From Actinomycetes bacterium (GTDB lineage Bacteria > Actinomycetota > Actinomycetes > Actinomycetales > Microbacteriaceae): a stretch of 23,490 nucleotides of DNA. Shown piece after piece: positions 15,393 through 21,355 of this stretch; within the stretch, counting starts at the first letter, position 1; every line of letters starts with the position of its first letter. The stretch is taken from contig JAEXHA010000165.1 in NCBI GenBank assembly GCA_023450335.1, positions 1 to 23,490 of the forward strand, given 5' to 3'. The translations under genes and the position numbers were made by a program. Below the pieces are notes generated by a model. That model saw only the letters and a list, made by a program, of their open reading frames with translations, did not search any database and was not told the origin of the DNA.

Positions 15393-16601
15393 TTACGGGG
15401 CGGCCGCCAGCGGGATCGTGGCGCGGACCGTGAACCGGCCGTCCGCGGCGCCGGCATCCATCGTCCCGCCGACCAGCTGCGCGCGCTCGCGCATGCCGAT
15501 CAGCCCGTGACCGCGCGGCGCGGCGGCGTCGGGCTCGGGGCCGGTCAGCGGGTTGCGCACGGTGAGCTCCACCCGGTCAGCATGCCACGCCAGGGCGATG
15601 TCGACCGGCCCGCCCGCCCCATGGCGCAGCGCGTTCGTCGTGGCCTCCTGCAGAATCCGGTACACCGCCAGCTGCACCGCGGCCGGCGGCTCGACGGCGG
15701 GCGCCGGGTCGACGTCGACGCGCAGCGGCACGCCGGTGCCCCGCACCTGGGCGTAGAGCTCCTCGAGGTCGGCGATGGTGGGCTGCGGCCCTTCGGCCTG
15801 ACTGTGCCGCAGCTGGGTCAGCAGCATGCGGACGTCTGACAGCGCCGACCGCGCGGTCGATGAGATTGTGGCCAGGGCTTGGGACGCCGCAGCCGGGTCG
15901 GCCGCCGCCGCGTACCGCGCACCGTCGGCCTGGGCGATCACGACCGCGAGCGAATGGGCGACCACGTCATGCATGTCGCGGGCGATGCGGGTGCGCTCCT
16001 GTTCGGTGGCGGTCTCGGCCTCGGCGCGCTCCTGCGCCTCACGGTTCTCCCGCGCGCGCAGGGCAGCGCGTACGAGCGCGCCCACCGTCCAGGCCAGCAG
16101 CAGCCCGAGTCCGGCGGCGGTGAACAGCATGATGGCCGCGAACGCATACGTCGTGACGCGGCCGAAGCCGCCGTCCACTCTGATGGAGGGCGCCAGCAGA
16201 TACACGGTGATGAACGCCGCACCCACCAGCGACGAGGCGAAGCCCGCCCAGTACAGCCGGCGACTGCCGTACGCCGCCGTCACGTAGAGGATGCCGAAGA
16301 TCGCGATGTTCGCCGGCAGCGGCGGCAGCCCGACCGCCATCTGCGCGATCGCGGCGACCCAGGCGACCGCCAGCGCGATCGGCGGCGACAGCCGGCGCAC
16401 CACGAGCGCGGCGGAGAAGACGGCGGTGAAGACCAGTGCGACCCAGAACGCGGCCTGCGAGTCGAGGAGGTACGTGCCCCACACCGCGCTGCCGACCGGT
16501 ACGAGCGTGGTCAGCGCGGCGACGCCGAAGAACAGTGCCGCGGCGATCGCGTCGGTGATCAACTGGTAGCCCTTGAGGGGACGGACGAGGGGGGCGCGCA
16601 C
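15393..16601 (-). CDS. Membrane sensor histidine kinase (HisKA_3 / DesK-NarX type)
   Basis: 402 residues from a GTG start. The first 180 residues hold five or six hydrophobic helices with very short loops, so the signal is probably sensed within the membrane. A charged linker (RENREAQERAEAETATEQERTRIARDMHDVVAHS) leads to the HisKA_3 dimerisation helix with phosphoacceptor His211. The ATP-binding domain has the N-box ATTNALRHG around Asn323 and the G-box GHGLIGMRERAQLVGG from 364. This type pairs with LuxR-like regulators, as here. GTG 16601 is supported by a TAGCGT box 6 bases upstream; no Shine-Dalgarno is present. The gene heads a four-gene leftward block of kinase, regulator, ABC ATPase and permease. 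Confidence 0.93.
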   Translation of the reverse strand: MRAPLVRPLKGYQLITDAIAAALFFGVAALTTLVPVGSAVWGTYLLDSQAAFWVALVFTAVFSAALVVRRLSPPIALAVAWVAAIAQMAVGLPPLPANIAIFGILYVTAAYGSRRLYWAGFASSLVGAAFITVYLLAPSIRVDGGFGRVTTYAFAAIMLFTAAGLGLLLAWTVGALVRAALRARENREAQERAEAETATEQERTRIARDMHDVVAHSLAVVIAQADGARYAAAADPAAASQALATISSTARSALSDVRMLLTQLRHSQAEGPQPTIADLEELYAQVRGTGVPLRVDVDPAPAVEPPAAVQLAVYRILQEATTNALRHGAGGPVDIALAWHADRVELTVRNPLTGPEPDAAAPRGHGLIGMRERAQLVGGTMDAGAADGRFTVRATIPLAAAP

Positions 16602-16607
16602 GATGTC

Positions 16608-16613
16608 ACGCTA
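16608..16613 (-). promoter_or_regulatory. Putative leaderless -10 box (TAGCGT) of the histidine kinase gene
   Basis: TAGCGT on the minus strand ends 6 bases before the GTG at 16601. The spacer GACATC has no ribosome-site character. Confidence 0.45.
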
Positions 16614-16623
16614 CGCGAGGGGC

Positions 16624-16639
16624 GGATGCCGCGGCATCC
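16624..16639. terminator. 16-bp palindrome between the kinase promoter and the end of the Lrp gene
   Basis: GGATGCCGCGGCATCC is a perfect palindrome, able to fold as a GGATGC/GCATCC stem with a CGCG loop. It lies 26 bases past the Lrp-type gene's stop codon and just upstream of the kinase promoter, so it could end the Lrp transcript. It is also the double form of the repeated word GGATGCCG and is nearly the same as the palindrome at 1246-1265. Confidence 0.4.
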
Positions 16640-16664
16640 ACCGGCGGATGTATTCCACCCGCGC

Positions 16665-17111
16665 TCACGCCGGTGTCAGCGCACGCGATTCGTAGAAGGT
16701 CTGCAGCACGACGGTGGTGCGGGTGTTGACCGAGGCGGCCTGGCGGATCTGCCGGATCAGCTCTTCGAGCGCGCGCGGCGTGGGCACACGCACCTGCAGG
16801 ATGTAGCTGGCGTCGCCGGCGATCGAGTGACACGCCTCGATGGCGTCGAGGTGGGCGAGCGCCTCGGGCGCCGTGTCGGGCTGGCCGGGATCGAGGGGGG
16901 TGATCTCGATGAACGCCGACAGCGGCCTGCCCAGCGCCTCGGGGTCGATGACCGCGCGGTAGCCGGTGATCACGCCGCGTGCCTCGAGGCGCTTGATCCG
17001 CGACTGCGTCGCCGAGACCGACAGGCCCGCGACCCGGGCCAGATGCGCGAGCGTGGCCCGGCCGTCGCGCATGAGCTCGACGACGATGCGATTGTCGACA
17101 GCGTCCTCCAT
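16665..17111 (-). CDS. Lrp/AsnC-family transcriptional regulator
   Basis: 148 residues. The N-terminal helix-turn-helix (about 4-50) reads VDNRIVVELMRDGRATLAHLARVAGLSVSATQSRIKRLEARGVITGYRAVIDPEALG, the standard AsnC-type opening. The C-terminal RAM ligand/oligomerisation domain (about 62-140) includes AHLDAIEACHSIAGDASYILQVRVPTPRALEELIRQI and the closing strand TRTTVVLQTFYESR. These regulators sense amino acids or related small molecules. The ATG at 17111 has a perfect-looking TATTAT box 7 bases upstream and no ribosome site. The gene is divergent from the DUF6421-like gene with only 71 bases between the starts, so it very likely controls itself and that operon. Paired GGAAT half-sites fill the shared region. 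Confidence 0.93.
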   Translation of the reverse strand: MEDAVDNRIVVELMRDGRATLAHLARVAGLSVSATQSRIKRLEARGVITGYRAVIDPEALGRPLSAFIEITPLDPGQPDTAPEALAHLDAIEACHSIAGDASYILQVRVPTPRALEELIRQIRQAASVNTRTTVVLQTFYESRALTPA

Positions 17112-17115
17112 GAGT

Positions 17116-17157
17116 GGAATAATAGCCACACATTCCGGCATCCATCGGAATATTTCC
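17116..17157. promoter_or_regulatory. A+T-rich divergent control region with repeated GGAAT/ATTCC half-sites
   Basis: GGAAT (17116-17120) and ATTCC (17132-17136) form an inverted pair 11 bases apart; GGAATATTTCC (17147-17157) adds a second near-palindrome. The first half-site overlaps the TATTAT -10 box of the Lrp-type gene (17119-17124, minus strand). The stretch is far more A+T-rich than its surroundings. Lrp/AsnC proteins bind arrays of such inverted half-sites, so this is the likely autoregulatory operator, also serving the divergent gene. Confidence 0.6.
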
Positions 17158-17182
17158 TGTTCTGACCCGATCGGAGGTTGCC

Positions 17183-18586
17183 ATGTCCCTGACGCACGTG
17201 TCCGAGGCCGTCCTCGGCGAACCCGAGGTCGTCGAAGACATCGCGACCGGACCGGCGTGGCGGTCGCTGAAGCAGGCCGCGACCGACCTGCAGTCGCTGC
17301 AGGCGCAGGACGGCTCGGTGCCCGACCCGGCCGATCACGACGCCGCGCGCTCACTGGTCGGACGGATCACCGCCGCGATCGACGAGTTGGCACCGCAGTT
17401 CAGCCACGACGCCGAGTACCTCGCCGCGTCGGTGCGCGACTTCGCGCGCTGGGTGGACGGCGGGTTCGGGGTGCCCGACTTCCTCGATTCGCTCGTCGCG
17501 TTCCAGCCGCAGCAGCATCGCGTCGACGGGCTCGCCCACCTGGTGGTCTTCCCGATGTACACGCAGAACGGCTCGCGCAGCCGGTTCGTCGAGGCCCTGC
17601 TGGTCGAGGTCATCTGGCCCGAGTTCATCGCCCGTCTGGAAGCCGAGTACACCAACCGCCTGTTCGTGAGCCTGCGCCTGGTCGACTTCACACCCGGGTA
17701 CGCCACCAACTCTGCCGTGCTGTTCCCCGAGACCGTCGCGATGCGCGAGGTGCCCGCCTTCACCTGGGGCGCGATCTTCCAGGACCGCGAGGCCGCCCGG
17801 TACCGGCGCGTGGTCGCCGCGGCATCCGACATCACCAAACTCGACCTGCCGGCGCCCGCAGCTCGTCTTCTCTACGACCAGGCACTCGCCGAGAAGACGT
17901 TCGTGATGTGGGACCTCATCCACGACCGCACGCACATGCGCGGCGACCTGCCGTTCGACCCGTTCATGATCAAGCAGCGGATGCCGTATTTCCTGTACTC
18001 GCTCGAAGAGCTGCGCTGCGATCTCACGGCATTCCGCGAGTGCGTCGCGATCGTCGAACGGCTGGCGGCGCGCACCGACGAGCTCGACGCCGCCGAGGCC
18101 GAGATGCTCGAGCACGCCCGGCTCGTGCAGTACGCCGTGCTGTTCGACCGCATCTTCCGCTTCGCGATCACCGGATCGCGCGTGCGCAACTACGACGGGC
18201 TGGGCGGGCAGCTGCTGTTCGCGTGGCTGCACCAGCAGGGCGTGCTGCACTGGACCGACACCGCGCTCGCGCTGCACTGGGACGAGGTGCCCGCCGCCGT
18301 CGTGGCTCTGGGCGATGCGATCGACCGGCTGTACTGGGAGTCGATCGACCGGCCCAAGACCGCGCATTGGCTGGCGGCGTACGATCTGGTTCGCGGCGTA
18401 CTGACGCCGAATCCGGCGTCGCAGTGGGCGCGCGGCCTGCCGGACGAGGTGCTGGCCGGGCCCACCAAGGGGTACACCGACGCGGTGCTCGACGACGAGT
18501 TCCCGCTGTCGATGTTCTACGAGGCCCTGGAGAAGAAGATGCGCGATGTGATCGCCTCGACCTCGGGAATCACCGGTCGTGACTGA
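17183..18586 (+). CDS. DUF6421-like protein, function unknown
   Basis: 467 residues, soluble, mostly helical, with no signal peptide. I recognise the sequence type as an actinobacterial conserved protein, to my recollection DUF6421; this was not checked. Conserved-looking blocks are VVFPMYTQNGSRSRFVEALLVEVIWPEF (about 130-157), VDFTPGYATNSAVLFPETVA (about 170-190), then WDLIHDRTHMRG around H247-D248-x-x-H251, followed 24 residues on by EELRCD at 275-280. The spacing HDxxH plus EE..D recalls gluzincin zinc sites such as peptidase family M49 (HELLGH and EECRAE), but aspartate replaces the usual catalytic glutamate. That resemblance is my inference. The ATG at 17183 has GGAGG 5 bases upstream. 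It is divergent from the Lrp-type regulator, and its last 8 bases overlap the downstream dehydrogenase gene. Confidence 0.8.
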   Translation: MSLTHVSEAVLGEPEVVEDIATGPAWRSLKQAATDLQSLQAQDGSVPDPADHDAARSLVGRITAAIDELAPQFSHDAEYLAASVRDFARWVDGGFGVPDFLDSLVAFQPQQHRVDGLAHLVVFPMYTQNGSRSRFVEALLVEVIWPEFIARLEAEYTNRLFVSLRLVDFTPGYATNSAVLFPETVAMREVPAFTWGAIFQDREAARYRRVVAAASDITKLDLPAPAARLLYDQALAEKTFVMWDLIHDRTHMRGDLPFDPFMIKQRMPYFLYSLEELRCDLTAFRECVAIVERLAARTDELDAAEAEMLEHARLVQYAVLFDRIFRFAITGSRVRNYDGLGGQLLFAWLHQQGVLHWTDTALALHWDEVPAAVVALGDAIDRLYWESIDRPKTAHWLAAYDLVRGVLTPNPASQWARGLPDEVLAGPTKGYTDAVLDDEFPLSMFYEALEKKMRDVIASTSGITGRD

Positions 18587-19316
18587 CGGGGGCGGCGGAG
18601 GCTCGGCCGCGGGTGCTGCGGGCGACGCGGGCGACGCGGGCGCTTCGGGTGCCGGCGGAGGTGTCGCCGACCGGACGGTGCTGCTGGCCGGGGCGACCAG
18701 CGCGAGCGGCGCTGCCGCGGCTCACGTGCTGGTGGATGCCGGGGCGCACGTGATCGCGGTGGGACGAGACGCCGCGCGTCTGGCACCGCTGAGGGATGCC
18801 GGTGCCCGCCCCGAGGTCTGCGATCTCGCCGTGGAGTCCGACGTGGCGCGGCTCGCGGCGCGGCTGCACGATGACGGTGTGCGCGTCGACGGCGTTCTGC
18901 ACCTGGTCGGCGGCTGGCGCGGGGGCGGCGGCCTGGCGGGCCAGAGCGAGGACGACTACCGGTTCTTGGAGGTCGGTCTCACGGCGCTGCGCCATGTGAC
19001 CCGTGCGTTCGACGCCGACCTGCAGGCCTCGAACGCCGCGCGACTGGCGATCGTGTCGTCGACCGCGGTGGCACGGCCGCTCGCCGGCGGCGCGAACTAC
19101 GCGGCGGTGAAGGCGGCCGAGGAGGCGTGGACGCGCGCCGTCGCGCAGGGTTTCGCGAAGGCCGCACGCGACGCCGAGGTACCGCTGCGGGCGGCCGCCG
19201 TGGTCTTCCGGGTGAAGGTACTCGCGGGCCTCGAGGAACGTCTCGCCCAGGCGTACGCCGGGCTATGGAGCGTCGACGCCGCCGACGTCAACGACACTGT
19301 CGTCGAGCTGGCGTAG
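18579..19316 (+). CDS. Short-chain dehydrogenase/reductase, translationally coupled to the DUF6421-like gene
   Basis: 245 residues from a GTG at 18579 that overlaps the preceding stop codon by 8 bases, implying translational coupling. The first 30 residues are a flexible Gly/Ala/Asp stretch. A Rossmann fold follows with cofactor motif LLAGATSASGAAAAHVLVDAG at about 35-55. This departs from the usual TGxxxGIG: the third glycine is present but Ile is replaced. Arg63 after the second strand hints at NADP(H). The active-site set looks intact: S160/S161 in VSST, Y174 and K178 in NYAAVKAAEE. The motif LHLVGGWRGGG replaces the usual NNAG. A start at a later codon after the low-complexity leader is possible. 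Substrate unknown; its role is probably tied to the coupled partner. Confidence 0.87.
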   Translation: MTDGGGGGSAAGAAGDAGDAGASGAGGGVADRTVLLAGATSASGAAAAHVLVDAGAHVIAVGRDAARLAPLRDAGARPEVCDLAVESDVARLAARLHDDGVRVDGVLHLVGGWRGGGGLAGQSEDDYRFLEVGLTALRHVTRAFDADLQASNAARLAIVSSTAVARPLAGGANYAAVKAAEEAWTRAVAQGFAKAARDAEVPLRAAAVVFRVKVLAGLEERLAQAYAGLWSVDAADVNDTVVELA

Positions 19317-19344
19317 CCGTCGCCTCTCCCCCCGGGCCAGTCCC

Positions 19345-19393
19345 GGAGGAGCTTCTCCACAATGCGCGGACTTCACGGCCGGCCACGTGGCCG
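19345..19393. other. Palindromes downstream of the first dehydrogenase gene
   Basis: The gap 19317-19444 holds GGAGGAGCTTCTCC (19345-19358, one mismatched pair) and the perfect 14-bp palindrome CGGCCACGTGGCCG (19380-19393) centred on CACGTG. Either could help end the upstream transcript; the second also looks like a protein-binding site for the small gene that follows. Confidence 0.35.
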
Positions 19394-19477
19394 CGTCACG
19401 TACCGTCGGTGGCAACGCGCGCCGGAGGGGCGCACAATGGAGCCATGTTCGTGACACCGTAGATCATCACCACGGTC

Positions 19478-19777
19478 GTGGCTGTCTTCGGCGCGGCCGC
19501 GACCATTCTGGGAGGCGTCGCGGGCATGATCGCCGCGCAGAACAAGCGCATCGATGCACGGTTCGAGAAGGTCGACGCGCAGTTCGACAGAGTCGACGCG
19601 CAGTTCGACAGAGTCGACGCGCGGTTCGAGAGGGTCGATGCGCGGTTCGACAAAGTCGACGCGCGGTTCGAACGACTGGAAGAGCAGCTGGCGGGCTTCG
19701 CGCAGCAGCTCGGCGAGGTGAAGGTCGCGATCGCGCGGCTCGAGGGGCCGCTTCCCCGACTTCACGTCGGCCGCTGA
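19478..19777 (+). CDS. Short membrane-anchored coiled-coil protein, probably 5'-interrupted by an amber codon
   Basis: The open frame from GTG 19478 gives 99 residues: a hydrophobic segment AVFGAAATILGGVAGMIAA, then a basic stop-transfer (QNKR), six 7-residue repeats of the type VDARFDR (about residues 25-66), then LEEQLAGFAQQLGEVKVAIARLEG. A parallel coiled coil outside a single membrane helix is likely. In the same frame an ATG at 19445 stands 6 bases after a CACAAT box, but its sixth codon is TAG (19460-19462): ATG-TTC-GTG-ACA-CCG-TAG, then ATC-ATC-ACC-ACG-GTC-GTG. The hydrophobic helix continues smoothly upstream of the GTG as IITTV, so the original start was probably 19445 and the TAG a recent nonsense change. 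The product may be absent, or made by reinitiation or readthrough. No function is known. Confidence 0.6.
   Translation: MAVFGAAATILGGVAGMIAAQNKRIDARFEKVDAQFDRVDAQFDRVDARFERVDARFDKVDARFERLEEQLAGFAQQLGEVKVAIARLEGPLPRLHVGR
19550..19675 (+). repeat. Six in-frame 21-bp tandem units encoding coiled-coil heptads
   Basis: Units begin at 19550, 19571, 19592, 19613, 19634 and 19655. The second and third are identical; the others vary at a few positions. Each codes one heptad of the (V/I)DA(R/Q)F(D/E)(R/K) type. Exact 21-base periodicity means the array can change length by slippage without frameshift. Confidence 0.85.
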
Positions 19778-19837
19778 ACGGTCCCGGGCTTCACGTCGGC
19801 CGCTGAACGTGCCGCCTCTTCACGTCCGCCGCTGAAC
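19761..19837. repeat. Three 19-bp repeats at an exact 29-bp period, overlapping a stop codon
   Basis: TTCACGTCGGCCGCTGAAC occurs at 19761-19779 and 19790-19808, and with one mismatch at 19819-19837. The 10-base spacers differ. The first copy contains the stop codon of the coiled-coil gene, and a degenerate partial copy (TCACGTCGG) reaches the end of the convergent MFS gene at 19847. The repeat is too short and its spacers too small for a CRISPR array. Confidence 0.8.
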
Positions 19838-19846
19838 AGTCGTGGG

Positions 19847-21286
19847 TCACGTCGGGTCGGTGCCGCCGCGCAGGGCCTGCGTCGGCGATGCCGGTGCGGC
19901 CTCGGATGCCGCGGCCACGGACGTTGCCTGCCCCGCGTACTGGGCCGAGAGCGTCCGGTAAGCGCGCGTCGTGAAGGCGAGCAGTGCGAACACGACCATG
20001 ATCAGCCCCGCGAACAGGAACACCAGAGCGATGCCGCGGGCATCGCCCGTGCCGAGCAGCCACCCCCAGGCCGCGTCGCCCGCATCGGTGTCCATGAACG
20101 GGATGATCCAGAACTCGGCGATCGGTGCGATGAGGAATGCCGTGATCGGCGCGGCCGACACCTCCAGCGCCGTGGCGGTGCCGAACACCCGCCCCTGCCG
20201 CTCGTACGGCACCACCTTCTGGATGACGGTCTGCTCGGCCGCCTCGATAGCCGGAACGAGCAGCATGTAGAGCCAGATGCCCACGAGGTAGAGCCACCAC
20301 CACTCGCGGATCGTGAAGACCGCGCCCAGCACGCCCATCGCGACGACGGCGATCAGCAGCGTGCGGATGGGGTTGCGCCCGAGGCCCTTCGCCGCGATGA
20401 GAGCACCACCGGCGATGAAGCCGGTCGACGCGATCGCGAACACGATGCCCCACACCTCCACCTCGAACAGCGTCAGGCCGTACGGGTCCATCAGCGCCAT
20501 GTAGACGCCGCCGATGAGGTTGTTGAACGTCGAGAACAGGATCAGGGCGAACAACCCGGGCACCGCGCGAATCGCCTGCACCGCACCGTGGAAGTCGATG
20601 GCTTTGGCCGTGCTGTCGCGCACCGGCCGCTCTTCGGGCATGCGGAGGGTGAGCAGGTGCACGAGCGGCAGCCCGGTCAATGCGATCGCGATGACGAGGG
20701 TCCACCCCATTCCGAGCAGTCCGATCGCGAGACCCGACAGCACGCTGGTCACGATGAACGAGAGTCCCTGCACGGTGCCGACGAGTCCGTTCGCGTTGGC
20801 ATGGCGGTCGACCGGAACGAGCAGGGTGACCGTCGTGGACAATGCGATGTTGCGCAGATTCTCGACAACCGCGCCGGCGAGGATGATCGCGGCGAACAGC
20901 CAGAACCACGGGCGGCCGAGATCGAGCAGGGCCGACTCAGGCTGGGAGAGATACAACCCCCCGGCGGCCAGGAAGGCGATCAGCGTGATCACGGCCGAGA
21001 CGACCATGACGGTCTTCTTGCGATACCGGTCGACGACGGTGCCGAACACCATCCCGAACACGGCCAGCAGCAGCATGTAGGCGCCGCCGATGATGCCCGT
21101 GGCCAGCACCGACTCGGTCTCGATGTACACCCAGAAGGTCAGCGCGAACCAGAGGAAGCTCGTCGTGATGTTCGCGACCGCCGTGTTCACGAGGACATGC
21201 ACGAACGTGCGCTCGCCGCCGGCGGGCACCATCCGAGCGGAGGGCTGCTCGGCGCGGCTGTCAGACACAGGACCGTAGTCGGACAT
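19847..21286 (-). CDS. Major facilitator superfamily transporter
   Basis: 479 residues with about 12 membrane helices. After a polar leader of 26 residues, the first helices are VLVNTAVANITTSFLWFALTFWVYIE and VLATGIIGGAYMLLLAVFGMVFG. They are followed by the MFS motif A equivalent GTVVDRYRKKTVM between helices 2 and 3. A long charged loop (RMPEERPVRDSTAKAIDFHGAVQAIRAVPG) separates the two six-helix halves. The C-terminal tail is Ala/Ser/Thr-rich and cytoplasmic. It resembles the MFS_3/enterobactin-exporter-like efflux group, so export of a small molecule is likelier than uptake. The substrate is not predictable. ATG 21286 is chosen over the long upstream open frame because of the TACTGT box 6 bases before it. 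It is divergent from the threonine-aldolase-like gene, only 69 bases away. Confidence 0.9.
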   Translation of the reverse strand: MSDYGPVSDSRAEQPSARMVPAGGERTFVHVLVNTAVANITTSFLWFALTFWVYIETESVLATGIIGGAYMLLLAVFGMVFGTVVDRYRKKTVMVVSAVITLIAFLAAGGLYLSQPESALLDLGRPWFWLFAAIILAGAVVENLRNIALSTTVTLLVPVDRHANANGLVGTVQGLSFIVTSVLSGLAIGLLGMGWTLVIAIALTGLPLVHLLTLRMPEERPVRDSTAKAIDFHGAVQAIRAVPGLFALILFSTFNNLIGGVYMALMDPYGLTLFEVEVWGIVFAIASTGFIAGGALIAAKGLGRNPIRTLLIAVVAMGVLGAVFTIREWWWLYLVGIWLYMLLVPAIEAAEQTVIQKVVPYERQGRVFGTATALEVSAAPITAFLIAPIAEFWIIPFMDTDAGDAAWGWLLGTGDARGIALVFLFAGLIMVVFALLAFTTRAYRTLSAQYAGQATSVAAASEAAPASPTQALRGGTDPT

Positions 21287-21292
21287 AGGGCG

Positions 21293-21298
21293 ACAGTA
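21293..21298 (-). promoter_or_regulatory. Putative leaderless -10 box (TACTGT) of the MFS gene
   Basis: TACTGT on the minus strand ends 6 bases before the ATG at 21286; the spacer CGCCCT cannot act as a ribosome site. Confidence 0.45.
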
Positions 21299-21338
21299 GT
21301 ACCGAGCACCGACATGCGGAATGGGATGCGCACGCGGA

Positions 21339-21344
21339 TAGGCT
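21339..21344 (+). promoter_or_regulatory. Putative -10 box (TAGGCT) of the threonine-aldolase-like gene
   Basis: TAGGCT ends 8 bases before a GTG (21353) and 11 before the adjacent in-frame ATG (21356). A leaderless or nearly leaderless message is likely. The GTG may be the true first codon. Confidence 0.4.
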
Positions 21345-21355
21345 GGGAAACCGTG

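Noticed and set aside
16965..18582. A 538-codon plus-strand open frame in another frame over the DUF6421-like gene
   Set aside because: The frame of 17183-18586 has a ribosome site and balanced composition; the alternative is Arg/Gly/Ala-rich with no domain.
19380..19393. CGGCCACGTGGCCG as a eukaryotic-type E-box or known bacterial operator
   Set aside because: CACGTG-centred palindromes arise readily in G+C-rich DNA and I know of no matching bacterial regulator; it is kept only as a low-confidence palindrome.
19761..19837. Repeats at a constant 29-bp period as a CRISPR array
   Set aside because: The repeats are 19 bp, the spacers only 10 bp, there are three copies, and no cas gene is present.
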